64,000 bases of DNA from Rhizobium sp. ZPR4. Its GTDB lineage: Bacteria; Pseudomonadota; Alphaproteobacteria; Rhizobiales; Rhizobiaceae. The stretch's first letter is position 1, and the number at the start of each line of letters is the position of its first letter. The translations under genes and the position numbers were made by a program. The notes below the pieces were generated by a model. It worked only from the letters and a program-made list of their open reading frames with translations. It was not told the DNA's origin and made no database searches. The stretch spans positions 62,001 through 126,000 of the forward strand of contig NZ_CP157967.1 in assembly GCF_040215725.1 (NCBI RefSeq), given 5' to 3'. This document shows positions 36,367 to 46,818 of this stretch, piece after piece.

Positions 36367-37407
36367 ATGCAAAAGCTCACCATCCGCCGTCCCGACGACT
36401 GGCATCTGCACTTGCGGGATGGTGCCATGCTCGAAGGCGTGATCGGCGATAGCGCCAGACACTTCGCCCGCGCCATCATCATGCCCAATCTTGTGCCGCC
36501 GGTCGTAACCACGGCGGATGCGATCGCCTATCGCGAGCGCATCCTGAAGGCATTGCCGGCGGGTGATCGCTTCCAGCCGCTGATGACGCTCTATCTCACC
36601 GAGCATACCAATCCCGACGATGTCGAGGAGGGCAAGAAGAGCGGCCTGGTCACCGCCCTCAAGCTTTATCCGGCCGGTGCGACGACCAATTCCCACGGCG
36701 GCGTGCGGGATCTCAACAAGGCAATGCCGGTGCTGGAGCGCATGGCGAAGATCGGCCTGCCGCTCTGCGTTCATGGCGAGGTGACGACGCCGGAGGTGGA
36801 TATTTTCGATCGCGAAGCCGTGTTCATCGAGACCGTGCTCGATCCGCTGCGCCAGCGCCTGCCGGAACTGAAGGTCACGATGGAGCATGTGACCACGTCC
36901 GATGGCGTCAATTACATCAAATCGGCAAAGGCCAATCTTGCCGGCTCCATCACGACGCATCACCTTATCATCAATCGCAATGCCATTCTCGTCGGCGGCA
37001 TTCGCCCGCATTATTACTGCCTTCCGGTCGCAAAGCGCGAAAGCCATCGCCTGGCGCTGCGTGCGGCAGTAACGAGCGGCGACGCCAGGTTCTTCCTCGG
37101 CACGGATTCCGCGCCGCATGTCGATCCACTGAAGGAATGCGCCTGCGGCTGTGCCGGCATTTACACGTCGATCAACACGATGAGCTGCCTTGCACATGTC
37201 TTCGAGCAGGAAGGTACATTGGACAAGCTTGAGGCTTTTGCATCCCTGAACGGCCCGGCCTGGTATGGCCTGCCGGTCAACGAGGATAGCATCACTTTGG
37301 TGCGCCGGGCCGAGGCTGTGACCTTCCCGGCAAAGGTCGAAACCGGTGCCGGTCCGGTCACCGTTTTCGACCCGATGTTCCCCTTGCACTGGGATGTCGA
37401 GATTTAA
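36367..37407 (+). CDS. pyrC: Dihydroorotase PyrC
   Basis: PyrC cyclises N-carbamoyl-L-aspartate to dihydroorotate, the third step of pyrimidine synthesis. The 346-residue amidohydrolase matches the short E. coli-type enzyme (348 aa). HLHLRDG (residues about 14-20) gives two zinc ligands, [14 protein letters not shown] (about 98-111) holds the carboxylated lysine, and VHGEV, MEHVTT and FLGTDSAPH give further ligands and the catalytic Asp. I chose the ATG at 36367 ([12 protein letters not shown]) by family alignment. It is 145 nt after frcK and may have its own promoter. Confidence 0.96.
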   Translation: MQKLTIRRPDDWHLHLRDGAMLEGVIGDSARHFARAIIMPNLVPPVVTTADAIAYRERILKALPAGDRFQPLMTLYLTEHTNPDDVEEGKKSGLVTALKLYPAGATTNSHGGVRDLNKAMPVLERMAKIGLPLCVHGEVTTPEVDIFDREAVFIETVLDPLRQRLPELKVTMEHVTTSDGVNYIKSAKANLAGSITTHHLIINRNAILVGGIRPHYYCLPVAKRESHRLALRAAVTSGDARFFLGTDSAPHVDPLKECACGCAGIYTSINTMSCLAHVFEQEGTLDKLEAFASLNGPAWYGLPVNEDSITLVRRAEAVTFPAKVETGAGPVTVFDPMFPLHWDVEI

Positions 37408-37603
37408 TTTCAGTCAAATCTATATAAGTAAAAATAAATATAAACAAGGCTATTTTTGACACTTCATTGGTGTATGCCGCAATTTGGAACGTATATTTTG
37501 TTGAAATACATTTTCTTTATTATTTGCCGTAACTAATTTGATACCCCTAGCGGCCTAGCGTGCCGGCAATCCCCTGCGGTAGAAATCAAACCGTTGAAAG
37601 AGC

Positions 37604-38758
37604 ATGATGCTGGTCGATTACAACTCGCTTCTTCTGGCCCTCGGCGTTTCCGCGTCATGCCTTGCGGTCACCTTGGTCGGAAGCTGGTTTTCGCGTCGGC
37701 CCGATACCTTTCTCCTGACCTGCTCGGCCGGTCTTGTGCCCCTTGTCGGCGGCATCTTCATCTACGGCTCCTATGTCGACACGCCGCGCCCGATTTTTGC
37801 GATTCTGACCTTCGTGCTGTTCTTTATCGGCTTCGCGGCCATCTGGGTGGCCGGCTACCAGTTCCGCACGCGTCGCTTTTCCAAAATCCGCTTCGCACTT
37901 GGCTGCCTGGTGGGCATAGCAGCATCGGTCGGGCCGATGCTGGCCGGTTATGACGGGTTGGCTTTTATCGGGGATAACCTCGTCATCTGCGTTCTTCTGC
38001 TTCTGACCGCGCGCGAATATTGGCTGAGCCGGCGTGAGGCGCCGACGCCGCTTTACGGCATCACCGTGCTTTACACGCTGACGGCCGTTTCTTTCGCGCT
38101 CTGCGCGGCCGTATTGATCGCCGATGGCAAGCTGGTGCTCGGTCACGCGCCCAACAATTGGGCGGAGGACTTGAGCCTTGCGATCTGCATTGCCGGAATG
38201 ACCGGGATCGGAGCGCTGTCGCTTGCCCTGCATCAGTGGCGCCAGGCCGCGTTTCACCGTCAGGAGGCGATCACCGACTCCCTGACCGGGCTGCTCAATC
38301 GCCGCGCGCTGTTCGATCTCTATGGTCATCGCTCCTTCGGCCCGTCGATGGCCGTCATCATCTTCGACATCGATCGTTTCAAGACGATCAACGATCAGCA
38401 TGGCCATGCCGCCGGCGATCTCGTGCTGAAGCTGTTCGGTGAGGAGCTCTCCTTCGGCCTGCGCACGTCCGACACTGTGGCCCGCCTTGGCGGTGAGGAG
38501 TTCGCACTCGTTCTCGACAATGCCCTACCGGGTCGGGCCGAGCAGGTGGCCGAGAGAGTGCGCGATGCCTTTGCGGCGCGAGTGGTCAACATCGAAGACA
38601 AGTCTCTTTCCTGCACCGTCAGCGCGGGTGTCGCGACCGGCACCGCCAAGGGGCTCGGTTTCGATGACGTGCTTCGCGCCGCCGACAAGGCGCTCTACGA
38701 GGCGAAGCGAAACGGCCGCAACCGTGTCGAGGTCGCGGCCTATCTGCGGGCGGTCTAG
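37604..38758 (+). CDS. Membrane diguanylate cyclase (GGDEF domain)
   Basis: The 384-residue protein has six or seven hydrophobic segments in its first 210 residues and a GGDEF domain at about 220-380. The domain starts DSLTGLLNRRALFDLY, and the active-site motif is GGEEF (RLGGEEFALV, about residues 298-307), which permits synthesis of cyclic di-GMP from GTP. A typical I-site RxxD before it is not obvious: the preceding residues are LRTSDTVA, where R-T-S-D does fit RxxD, so product inhibition is possible. Membrane signals are unknown. The start may be this ATG or the next codon. Confidence 0.9.
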   Translation: MMLVDYNSLLLALGVSASCLAVTLVGSWFSRRPDTFLLTCSAGLVPLVGGIFIYGSYVDTPRPIFAILTFVLFFIGFAAIWVAGYQFRTRRFSKIRFALGCLVGIAASVGPMLAGYDGLAFIGDNLVICVLLLLTAREYWLSRREAPTPLYGITVLYTLTAVSFALCAAVLIADGKLVLGHAPNNWAEDLSLAICIAGMTGIGALSLALHQWRQAAFHRQEAITDSLTGLLNRRALFDLYGHRSFGPSMAVIIFDIDRFKTINDQHGHAAGDLVLKLFGEELSFGLRTSDTVARLGGEEFALVLDNALPGRAEQVAERVRDAFAARVVNIEDKSLSCTVSAGVATGTAKGLGFDDVLRAADKALYEAKRNGRNRVEVAAYLRAV

Positions 38759-38798
38759 CCGGTCATCTTCGGCTAGCTGCCCCTATCATTCCAGGCTT

Positions 38799-39278
38799 TC
38801 AGAACAGGGCTTTCACGAAAGCGCAGGCGGCGAGCAGCGAAGCAACGGTGCGCACATGGTTCCACCGCATCCAGTCGCCGAGATAGCTCGACCAAAACTG
38901 TGCCGCTTCTGCGGAATGGCCGTCGACCTTGTCGAGCGCATCGTTCAGCGGCACATTGAAGACGATGGTCGAAAGCAGGCTGGCGACAATGTACAGCGCC
39001 GCACCCGTCAGCATCATCACGCTGGTGCCGCCCCGCCAGTAAAGAATGGCCATCACGGCGATGAAGATCGAGAGCGTTGCCGTCAGCAGGAACAGCACGA
39101 TGAAGGGTGAACGCACGATCGTCGTGTTGATCGATTGCATGGCGGCAATGCCCTGATCGACGGGAAGGCGGGCAAAGGCCTGCATGATGAAGGTCGAGAA
39201 GGCGAAATAGACGCCGGCGAGAAGGCCGCTGCTGATCGCGGCGACGATGAGGGCGATAGTCGTGATCGGAAAGGTCAT
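38799..39278 (-). CDS. DUF1772 membrane protein (anthrone oxygenase-like)
   Basis: The 159-residue protein has four predicted membrane helices and the family features VYFAFSTFIMQAF near the start and VFNVPLNDALDKVDG near residue 113. DUF1772 members include fungal anthrone oxygenases; the bacterial role is unknown. It overlaps the preceding NAD(P)-binding protein gene by ATGA, so the two are co-expressed. The divergent TetR gene at 40205 probably controls both. Confidence 0.82.
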   Translation of the reverse strand: MTFPITTIALIVAAISSGLLAGVYFAFSTFIMQAFARLPVDQGIAAMQSINTTIVRSPFIVLFLLTATLSIFIAVMAILYWRGGTSVMMLTGAALYIVASLLSTIVFNVPLNDALDKVDGHSAEAAQFWSSYLGDWMRWNHVRTVASLLAACAFVKALF

Positions 39279-40105
39279 GGCTGGACACTCCAGATGCCGG
39301 TTGCGGCGGTTTCACGGGCATAGTCGGAAAAGTCTTTGGCGCGTCTGCCGAGGATCTGGCGGACGCCATCCATGACAGGCGAGTTGCGGCCGTCGAGAAC
39401 CTGCGTGAAGAGCTCATGCAGGAGATCGGTCGTCTCTTGCGGCAGGCCGTAGGCGGTCATCTCGGCGATGAACGCATCGACCGGAACCGTTTCGTATTCG
39501 ATGGTCCTGCCGGTAGCCGCCGCGATTTCGGAAACCGCCTGGCGAAACGTTAGCGCGCGCGGCCCCGTCAGTTCGTAGGTCCGGTTGCGGTGACGCGGAT
39601 CGATAAGGCATTCGACGGCCGCGTCGGCAATGTCTTCGGCATCGACGAAGGGCTCCGGAATATCGCCGGCCGGCAGCGCAAGCTTGCCCTGGAGAAGGCC
39701 ATCCAGGAAAGCGCCTTCACTGAAATTCTGGTTGAACCAGCTGGCGCGCAGCACGGTGTAATCGATGCCGACAGCCTTGAGCCCTTCCTCGCTGCTGACC
39801 GCTCCGTCTTCGCCGCGCCCGGAGAGCAGGACGATATGTTTCACACCAGCGTCAGCGGCTGTCTTGGCAAGCACGCCGATGGCCTCCGCCGCCCATTCGA
39901 CCGAAAGGTCCGGCTGGAAGGTGACATAGGCAGCGGAAGCACCTTCCAGCGCCGGATGCCAGGTGCTGCGGTCCTGCCAGTCGAAGCGGGGTGTCGTCGA
40001 GCGCGAGGCGGCGCGAACGGTGATGCCACGCTCCTTCAGCCGCTCGGCGACCCGGCCGCCGGTTTTTCCCAATCCACCGATGATGGCAATTGTCGAGATC
40101 TGCAT
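39275..40105 (-). CDS. NAD(P)H-binding protein, NmrA/SDR-a5 family
   Basis: The 276-residue protein begins with a Rossmann motif IGGLGKTGGRVAERL (about residues 9-23). It continues with VLLSGRGEDGA, VLRASWFNQNFSEGAFLDGL and FVDAEDIADAA, the pattern of NmrA-like/azoreductase-like SDR proteins that act as redox sensors or reductases. It overlaps the DUF1772 gene. It faces a TetR gene across a 99-nt gap that contains two direct repeats. Confidence 0.85.
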   Translation of the reverse strand: MQISTIAIIGGLGKTGGRVAERLKERGITVRAASRSTTPRFDWQDRSTWHPALEGASAAYVTFQPDLSVEWAAEAIGVLAKTAADAGVKHIVLLSGRGEDGAVSSEEGLKAVGIDYTVLRASWFNQNFSEGAFLDGLLQGKLALPAGDIPEPFVDAEDIADAAVECLIDPRHRNRTYELTGPRALTFRQAVSEIAAATGRTIEYETVPVDAFIAEMTAYGLPQETTDLLHELFTQVLDGRNSPVMDGVRQILGRRAKDFSDYARETAATGIWSVQP

Positions 40106-40121
40106 TTCAAGCTCCTCCAGC

Positions 40122-40171
40122 GCAAAATGTGATAAACTCTCTCATTTGCAAAATGTGATAAACTCTCTTAT
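40122..40171. promoter_or_regulatory. Two direct repeats in the NmrA/TetR divergent promoter region
   Basis: GCAAAATGTGATAAACTCTC occurs at 40122-40141 and again at 40148-40167, 26 nt apart, and both are followed by YAT. Each half also approximates an inverted repeat (GCAAAATG ... CATTTGC). The position between divergent genes and beside a TetR gene marks it as the probable operator. Confidence 0.7.
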
Positions 40172-40204
40172 ATTGCTTGTCAACAGTCGCAGGCAGGGAA
40201 TGAC

Positions 40205-40855
40205 ATGACGCAGGAACCGATCGCGAGACGCAGGCGCAGCAGGGACGAGGCGGGTACGCCGCGCCGCATACCGAGCCAGCAGCGTGGCCGTGAGCGCGTC
40301 GACCTGATCCTCTCGGTGGCATCAGAGCTGATTGCCAGGAACGGCAGCGATGCGCTGCGCATGGGCGAGATCGTCGAAAAGGCGGGCGTGTCCTTCGGCT
40401 CGCTCTATCAATATTTCCCCGACAAGACCGCGATCATCCGCGTGCTGGCCGAGCGCTTCAACGAGCAGGGCCGGCAATGTGTTGAAGACGAGCTGGCGGC
40501 GATCAAAAGCCGCAATCAGCTCCAGTCGGCGCTCGGCCGTATCGTCGACGGCTACTACGCCATGTTTCTCGACGAGCCCGTCATGCGCGACATCTGGCAC
40601 GCCACCCATGCCGACAAGCTGCTGCAGCAGGTCGATGCCGAGGACATGGAGTGGCACTCGCGGGCTTTTCTCACCGTTCTCGAACGCCTGTGGCCGGAGC
40701 GCGACCATTCCGAGCTCGCAAGAACAGCGCGATTGACCATGCAGCTGGTTGCCGCTGCCGTCCGCTACGCGATTTCGATCGAACGCGAGGAGGGCGACAA
40801 GGTGATCGCGCTGTTCAAGACCATGCTGCCTGCCGACCTCGGGCTTGCCCGCTAG
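40205..40855 (+). CDS. TetR-family transcriptional regulator
   Basis: The 216-residue protein has a basic N-terminal tail (RRRRSRDEAGTPRR) and the TetR helix-turn-helix at about residues 28-75 (LILSVASELIARNGSDALRMGEIVEKAGVS, FGSLYQYFPDKTAI). The C-terminal half is all-helical with no assigned ligand. It is divergent from the NmrA-like/DUF1772 pair, and repeats in the shared promoter suggest it represses that pair and itself. Confidence 0.88.
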   Translation: MTQEPIARRRRSRDEAGTPRRIPSQQRGRERVDLILSVASELIARNGSDALRMGEIVEKAGVSFGSLYQYFPDKTAIIRVLAERFNEQGRQCVEDELAAIKSRNQLQSALGRIVDGYYAMFLDEPVMRDIWHATHADKLLQQVDAEDMEWHSRAFLTVLERLWPERDHSELARTARLTMQLVAAAVRYAISIEREEGDKVIALFKTMLPADLGLAR

Positions 40856-40981
40856 ATCGTTCGAAGCCGCCTTTGTTCGCGGCAGCTGCGGCGATACCTG
40901 CAAAACCTTTCATACGTCTGGAAACTCGGGCCGCTTGCTGCTATTGCCGCTGGAACATTAGCGCTGCGAAGGAGGCCCCGC

Positions 40982-41680
40982 ATGACCCAGATGATATTCA
41001 CCGATCGCACTGTCATGGCCGAGCTGATGGCCAGGATGCTTTGGGAGATCAAAGCGGTCCACTTCAACGCCGACAAGCCCTACAAGTTCGCGTCCGGCAT
41101 GGCGAGCCCGGTCTATATCGATTGCCGCAAGCTGATTTCCTATCCGCGCATCCGCTCGACGGTCATGGATTTCGCTGCCAGCATCATCGTCCGCAATGTC
41201 GGCTTCGAGCAGTTCGATTGCGTTGCCGGCGGCGAGACGGCCGGCATCCCCTTCGCCGCCTTCCTGGCCGAGCGCCTGAACCTGCCGATGATCTACGTCC
41301 GCAAGCAGCCGAAGGGCCATGGTCGCAACGCCCAGATCGAAGGCGATATGAAGGACGGCGCCCGCGTGCTCGTCATCGAGGATCTGACGACAGCCGGCGG
41401 CAGCATGTTCACCTTCATCGACGCGATCCGTGCAGCCGGTGGCATCGTCGATCATGGCATGGCGCTGTTCTACTACGGCATCTTCCCCGAAGCGGTCGAA
41501 CGCTTCGCCAATCGGAAGGTCAATCTGCATCACATCACGACCTGGCGCGAGGTGCTTGCCGTCGCCAAGGAACAGAAACTGTTCGATGACAAAACGCTCG
41601 AGGAAGTTGAGGCTTTTCTCAACGCGCCGCTTGCCTGGTCCGGCTGGAACGGCGGTATTTCGGAGCTGCCCACAAACTGA
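40982..41680 (+). CDS. pyrE: Orotate phosphoribosyltransferase PyrE
   Basis: PyrE joins orotate to PRPP, giving OMP, the fifth step of pyrimidine synthesis. The 232-residue protein has [20 protein letters not shown] (about residues 37-56, substrate binding), [14 protein letters not shown] (about 108-121, the flexible loop) and the PRPP motif [13 protein letters not shown] (about 128-140). GAAGGAGG stands six nt before the ATG. pyrC lies about 3.6 kb upstream on the same strand. Transcription is probably separate from the TetR gene. Confidence 0.95.
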   Translation: MTQMIFTDRTVMAELMARMLWEIKAVHFNADKPYKFASGMASPVYIDCRKLISYPRIRSTVMDFAASIIVRNVGFEQFDCVAGGETAGIPFAAFLAERLNLPMIYVRKQPKGHGRNAQIEGDMKDGARVLVIEDLTTAGGSMFTFIDAIRAAGGIVDHGMALFYYGIFPEAVERFANRKVNLHHITTWREVLAVAKEQKLFDDKTLEEVEAFLNAPLAWSGWNGGISELPTN

Positions 41681-41757
41681 CGCTTTGCTTTTGCACTGAA
41701 TCTATCTAATCGATTTATAAGACTGGACACGACAGACGCGCTCTTTGGGAGGCCGGA

Positions 41758-42684
41758 ATGATATTGTGCTGTGGCGAAGCTTTGATCGACATGCTGCCGC
41801 GGGATACGACGCTGGGTGAAAAGGGCTTTGCGCCCTACGCCGGTGGCGCGATCTTCAACACCGCGATAGCGCTCGGGCGCCTCGGCATTCCCACAGGCTT
41901 CTTCACCGGCATTGCCGACGACATGATGGGCGAAATCCTGCGCGAGACGCTGTCGGCCTCCAAGGTCGATTTCAGCTACTGCGCCATCACGCCGCGTCCG
42001 AGCACGATTGCTTTCGTCAAGCTCGTCAACGGCCAGGCGACCTATGCCTTCTACGACGAAGGCACGGCTGGCCGCATGATCACCGAGGCCGATCTGCCGA
42101 CCCTCGGCGACGATTGCGAGGCGCTGCATTTCGGCGCGATCAGCCTGATCCCCGATCCGTGCGGCGCGACCTACGAGGCGCTGATGAAGCGCGAGCATCA
42201 GAGCCGCGTCATCTCGCTCGACCCGAACATCCGCCCGGGCTTCATCAAGGACAAGGCCGCCCATATGGGCCGCATCAGCCGGATGGCAGCTATGTCCGAC
42301 ATTCTCAAATTCTCCGACGAGGATCTGGAATGGTTCGGCATCTCTGGCAATCACGATGAACTGGCCGCGCATTGGCTGAACCAGGGCGCAAAGCTCGTCG
42401 TCGTCACCAAGGGTGCGGAAGGCGCAACCGGCTATACCAAGTCATTGAAGGTCTCGGTTCCGAGCGAGCGTGTTACGGTCGTCGATACGGTCGGCGCCGG
42501 CGATACCTTCGATGCCGGCATTCTGGCGTCGTTGAAAATGAACAACCTTTTGACCAAGGCGCAGGTGGCTTCGCTGAGCGAAAAGGCACTGCAGGATGCG
42601 CTGGCGCTGGGCGCGAAGGCTGCGGCCGTCACCGTCTCGCGCGCTGGGGCAAATCCGCCCTGGGCGCATGAGATCGGGCTTTAG
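41758..42684 (+). CDS. frk: Fructokinase, PfkB family
   Basis: The 308-residue sugar kinase has the PfkB layout: CCGEALIDMLPR near the start, the GGAIFNTAIALGRLG substrate region (about residues 28-42) and the PfkB signature 2 with catalytic Asp, DTVGAGDTFDAGI (about 242-254). Fructose imported by FrcBCA would be phosphorylated here to fructose 6-phosphate. The neighbouring pgi then converts it to glucose 6-phosphate, the entry to the Entner-Doudoroff route used by rhizobia. The fructokinase assignment rests on this context plus family similarity. Confidence 0.88.
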   Translation: MILCCGEALIDMLPRDTTLGEKGFAPYAGGAIFNTAIALGRLGIPTGFFTGIADDMMGEILRETLSASKVDFSYCAITPRPSTIAFVKLVNGQATYAFYDEGTAGRMITEADLPTLGDDCEALHFGAISLIPDPCGATYEALMKREHQSRVISLDPNIRPGFIKDKAAHMGRISRMAAMSDILKFSDEDLEWFGISGNHDELAAHWLNQGAKLVVVTKGAEGATGYTKSLKVSVPSERVTVVDTVGAGDTFDAGILASLKMNNLLTKAQVASLSEKALQDALALGAKAAAVTVSRAGANPPWAHEIGL

Positions 42685-42717
42685 TCTTTCATTGATCTTG
42701 AGGACCTGGGAGGGCTG

Positions 42718-42765
42718 CACCCCCCTCTGTCACTGTCGTGACATCTCCCCCACATGGGGGGAGAT
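42718..42765 (+). repeat. Rhizobial palindromic repeat, copy 1 (forward)
   Basis: The block CACCCCCCTCTGTCA...TGACATCTCCCCC-ACAT-GGGGGGAGAT contains two dyads. A second copy in inverted orientation lies at 42862-42909, so the pair could fold together. It is in the gap between frk and pgi. Confidence 0.65.
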
Positions 42766-42861
42766 TGGTCGCGCGCGGGCACGCTTTACCTCAAGGAAGC
42801 ATCGAATCCGCTGAAATTGCCGTTTATTGTTTTACGAGGGACGAGCGGCAAACTCCCAGTG

Positions 42862-42909
42862 ATCTCCCCCCATGTGGGGGAGATGTCAGCGAAGCTGACA
42901 GAGGGTGGT
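42862..42909 (-). repeat. Rhizobial palindromic repeat, copy 2 (inverted)
   Basis: ATCTCCCCCCATGTGGGGGAGAT followed by TGTCAGC-GAA-GCTGACA and GAGGGTGG is the reverse complement of copy 1 with few changes. The dyad TGTCAGC/GCTGACA is perfect here but degraded in copy 1. Confidence 0.65.
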
Positions 42910-42916
42910 CCAGTCA

Positions 42917-42961
42917 CCCCCACCCGCCGCTTTGCGGCGACCTCCCCCTTCAAGGGGGAGG
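42917..42961. repeat. Second type of palindromic repeat next to pgi
   Basis: CGCCGC-TTT-GCGGCG (42925-42939) is followed by CCTCCCCCTT-C-AAGGGGGAGG (42941-42961), two perfect hairpins just downstream of pgi. Together they may end pgi transcription, and the composition is that of a dispersed rhizobial repeat. Confidence 0.6.
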
Positions 42962-42974
42962 TAAAGCGAGCACC

Positions 42975-44600
<1,626 letters not shown>

Positions 44601-44718
44601 GGAGGACTCCTTGCGGTTCGCGCCGCTTGCCGTCCGGAGACGGCAGGGCACTCTGAGTTGGTCGCGGAAACTATTCCCTATGTAGGGCGTAAATCAAGTT
44701 CACGTATCGTCCAAAACG

Positions 44719-44750
44719 AAAAAAGCCGCTCGCGAAAAAGCACGAGCGGC
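44719..44750 (-). terminator. Rho-independent terminator of fadD
   Basis: On the minus strand GCCGCTCG (44750-44743) and CGAGCGGC (44732-44725) form a perfect 8-bp stem, followed by TTTTTTCG. It begins 23 nt after the fadD stop codon. Confidence 0.88.
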
Positions 44751-44773
44751 CTCCTGAATGACATGGAATTATG

Positions 44774-46471
44774 TCAGCCGCGCAACTCCTTGCGCAGGAT
44801 CTTGCCGACATTCGATTTCGGCAGTTCGGTACGGAATTCGATGAAGCGCGGGCGCTTGTAATTGGTCAGGTTGGCTGCGCAATGCGCCTTGACGTCGGCC
44901 TCGGTCAAAGCCGGGTCCTTCTTGACGATGAAGAGCTTTACCGCCTCGCCGGAATGCGGATCGGGAACGCCGATCGCCGCCGCCTCCAGCACGCCCGGAT
45001 GCATGACGGCGACTTCCTCGATCTCGTTCGGATAGACGTTGAAGCCCGAGACCAGGATCATGTCCTTCTTGCGGTCGACGATCTTGGTATAGCCGCGCTC
45101 GTCCATGAAACCCATGTCGCCGCTGCGGAAGAAGCCGTCCGCTGTCATCACGCGTGCGGTTTCTGCCGGCTGCTTCCAGTAGCCCGCCATCACCTGCGGT
45201 CCGCGAATGCAGATTTCGCCGACTTCGCCGAGCGGCAGGGAATTGCCGTTCTCGTCGCGAATATCGAAGTCGGTGCCCGTGATCGGCAGGCCGATCGTGC
45301 CTGAGAATTCCGAACTGTCGAAGCGGTTGGCGCTCGCGACCGGCGAAGTCTCGGAAAGGCCATAGCCTTCGGTGATCCACGCGCCAGTCATCTTCTGCCA
45401 GCGTTCCGCAACCGGCCGCTGCACAGCCATGCCGCCGGCAAGCGTCGCCGTGTTGGAAAGGTCGAGCTTGGTGAATTCGGGATTGTTCATCAGTGCATTG
45501 AACAGCGTGTTCAAGCCGGGGAACATGTCGAACTTGTATTTGCCGAGTTCCTTGATGAAGGCCGGTATATCGCGCGGATTGGCGATCAGCACATTATGGC
45601 CGCCGAGCGACATGCCCATCAGCGAATTCACCGTCAGCGCGAAGATGTGATAGAGCGGCAGCGCGCAGACGAAGGTCAGCTGCTCGGGGCGCGGCTTGTT
45701 GATATAGGCGGATTGCAGCCAGAGCAGCAATTGCAGCTGGTTTGCGAGCAGGTTGGCGTGGGTGAGAATCGCGCCCTTGGCAACGCCGGTCGTGCCGCCG
45801 GTATATTGCAGGAAGGCGATGTCGCTGCCTGTAAGCTCCGATAGCTTCAATGGCAGGCGCGAGCCTTCGGCAATCACGCCCTTGAAGCTGCGATGGCCCG
45901 GAATGGACCAGGCCGGTACGAGCTTCTTCACCTTGCGGACGATCAAATTGACGATGTGACCCTTGAGGCCGAGCATGTCGCCAAGCGCGGTGACGACGAC
46001 ATGGCGCACATCCGTATGCGCCAGAACCTGCTCCACCGTATGGGCGAAGTTTTCCAGGACGAAGATCGCCTTCGCGCCGCAATCGCGCAGCTGGTGCTCA
46101 AGCTCGCGCGGCGTATAGAGCGGGTTGACGTTGACGACGACGAGACCGGCGCGAAGGATGCCGTAGGCCGCGATCGGGTTCTGCAGCACGTTCGGCATCA
46201 TGACGGCGACGCGATCGCCCTTCTGGAGGCCGAGGCTCTGCAGCCAGGCAGCGATCTTGCGCGTCTGCATGTCGAGGTCGCGATAGGTGATGGATTTGCC
46301 CATGCTGGTGAAGGCGGGTCTGTCGGCATAGCGCGCGCAGCTCTCCTCCAGCAGTTCGGCGAGCGAGGCATGCTCCAGCGTCGGCAGCTCCGCCGGTACG
46401 ATATCCGGATAGGAAGCGAGCCATATTTTCTTGACCTGCGGTCTATCCGAAGGAGCGGAGACTGAATTCAT
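44774..46471 (-). CDS. fadD: Long-chain fatty acid-CoA ligase FadD
   Basis: FadD activates fatty acids to acyl-CoA at the inner membrane, using ATP. The 565-residue protein shows the AMP-binding motif YTGGTTGVAKGAILTH (about residues 211-226), GYGLSETSPV (about 363-372), the GEICIRGPQVMAGYW segment and the C-terminal domain with DRKKDMILVSGFNVYPNEIE (about 452-471). The start ATG at 46471 has AGGAGG eight nt upstream; a GTG two codons earlier is too close to it. A palindrome at 46629-46644 may control it. Confidence 0.93.
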   Translation of the reverse strand: MNSVSAPSDRPQVKKIWLASYPDIVPAELPTLEHASLAELLEESCARYADRPAFTSMGKSITYRDLDMQTRKIAAWLQSLGLQKGDRVAVMMPNVLQNPIAAYGILRAGLVVVNVNPLYTPRELEHQLRDCGAKAIFVLENFAHTVEQVLAHTDVRHVVVTALGDMLGLKGHIVNLIVRKVKKLVPAWSIPGHRSFKGVIAEGSRLPLKLSELTGSDIAFLQYTGGTTGVAKGAILTHANLLANQLQLLLWLQSAYINKPRPEQLTFVCALPLYHIFALTVNSLMGMSLGGHNVLIANPRDIPAFIKELGKYKFDMFPGLNTLFNALMNNPEFTKLDLSNTATLAGGMAVQRPVAERWQKMTGAWITEGYGLSETSPVASANRFDSSEFSGTIGLPITGTDFDIRDENGNSLPLGEVGEICIRGPQVMAGYWKQPAETARVMTADGFFRSGDMGFMDERGYTKIVDRKKDMILVSGFNVYPNEIEEVAVMHPGVLEAAAIGVPDPHSGEAVKLFIVKKDPALTEADVKAHCAANLTNYKRPRFIEFRTELPKSNVGKILRKELRG

Positions 46472-46628
46472 GCGCACTTCCTCCTTTACGCACCATCACC
46501 ACGCCCCGCCGTCTTGAGCGGCGGCCATGTAGAGTGTCATTGCGCGATCAAAAAGTCTCCCGCTTTTCACATCGCCACGATCTTTGCTCTCAACTAAATC
46601 ATCGAGCGCAACCGAAGCTACAATAACC

Positions 46629-46644
46629 TTGACGTAAACGTCAA
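46629..46644. promoter_or_regulatory. Palindrome upstream of fadD (LiuR-like candidate operator)
   Basis: TTGACGT-AA-ACGTCAA is a perfect 7-bp dyad about 160 nt before fadD. The half-site resembles the ACGT-centred sites reported for LiuR-type regulators of branched-chain amino acid and fatty acid catabolism. The regulator is not in this window. Confidence 0.55.
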
Positions 46645-46690
46645 TATTCGCCGTGCGCTCACGTTTTTTTACAGTTTTGAAAAAAGTACT

Positions 46691-46715
46691 GGAACTTTTA
46701 TGACAACGGAGCGTT
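46691..46715 (+). promoter_or_regulatory. EcfG/RpoE2-type general stress promoter of the PRC-barrel gene
   Basis: GGAAC (46691-46695) and CGTT (46712-46715) are separated by 16 nt, an exact match to the alphaproteobacterial general stress sigma consensus GGAAC-N16/17-CGTT. Transcription would start near 46722. Confidence 0.75.
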
Positions 46716-46818
46716 AATAGCTCCATGGGCCTAAACCCATCGGAGCATCGTGCTGCCTCAAAGAGCAGGTCGGACGCTCCATAGTTTATGTGACGCGTAT
46801 CCAAAAGGAGGTGCGCAT

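Larger units (their letters stand above)
46472..46818. other. Divergent control region between fadD and the PRC-barrel gene
   Basis: The 347-nt region carries the palindrome at 46629-46644 on the fadD side and a stress-type promoter at 46691-46715 on the other. A further hairpin, GCTCC-ATGGG (46720-46729) with CCCAT-C-GGAGC (46736-46746), lies in the leader of the PRC-barrel gene. I do not accept the open frame on the minus strand here as a gene. Confidence 0.6.

Noticed and set aside
46496..46804. 102-codon minus-strand frame between fadD and the PRC-barrel gene
   Set aside because: It has no family motif or ribosome site, covers the fadD palindrome and the stress promoter, and its codon use is unlike the neighbours.
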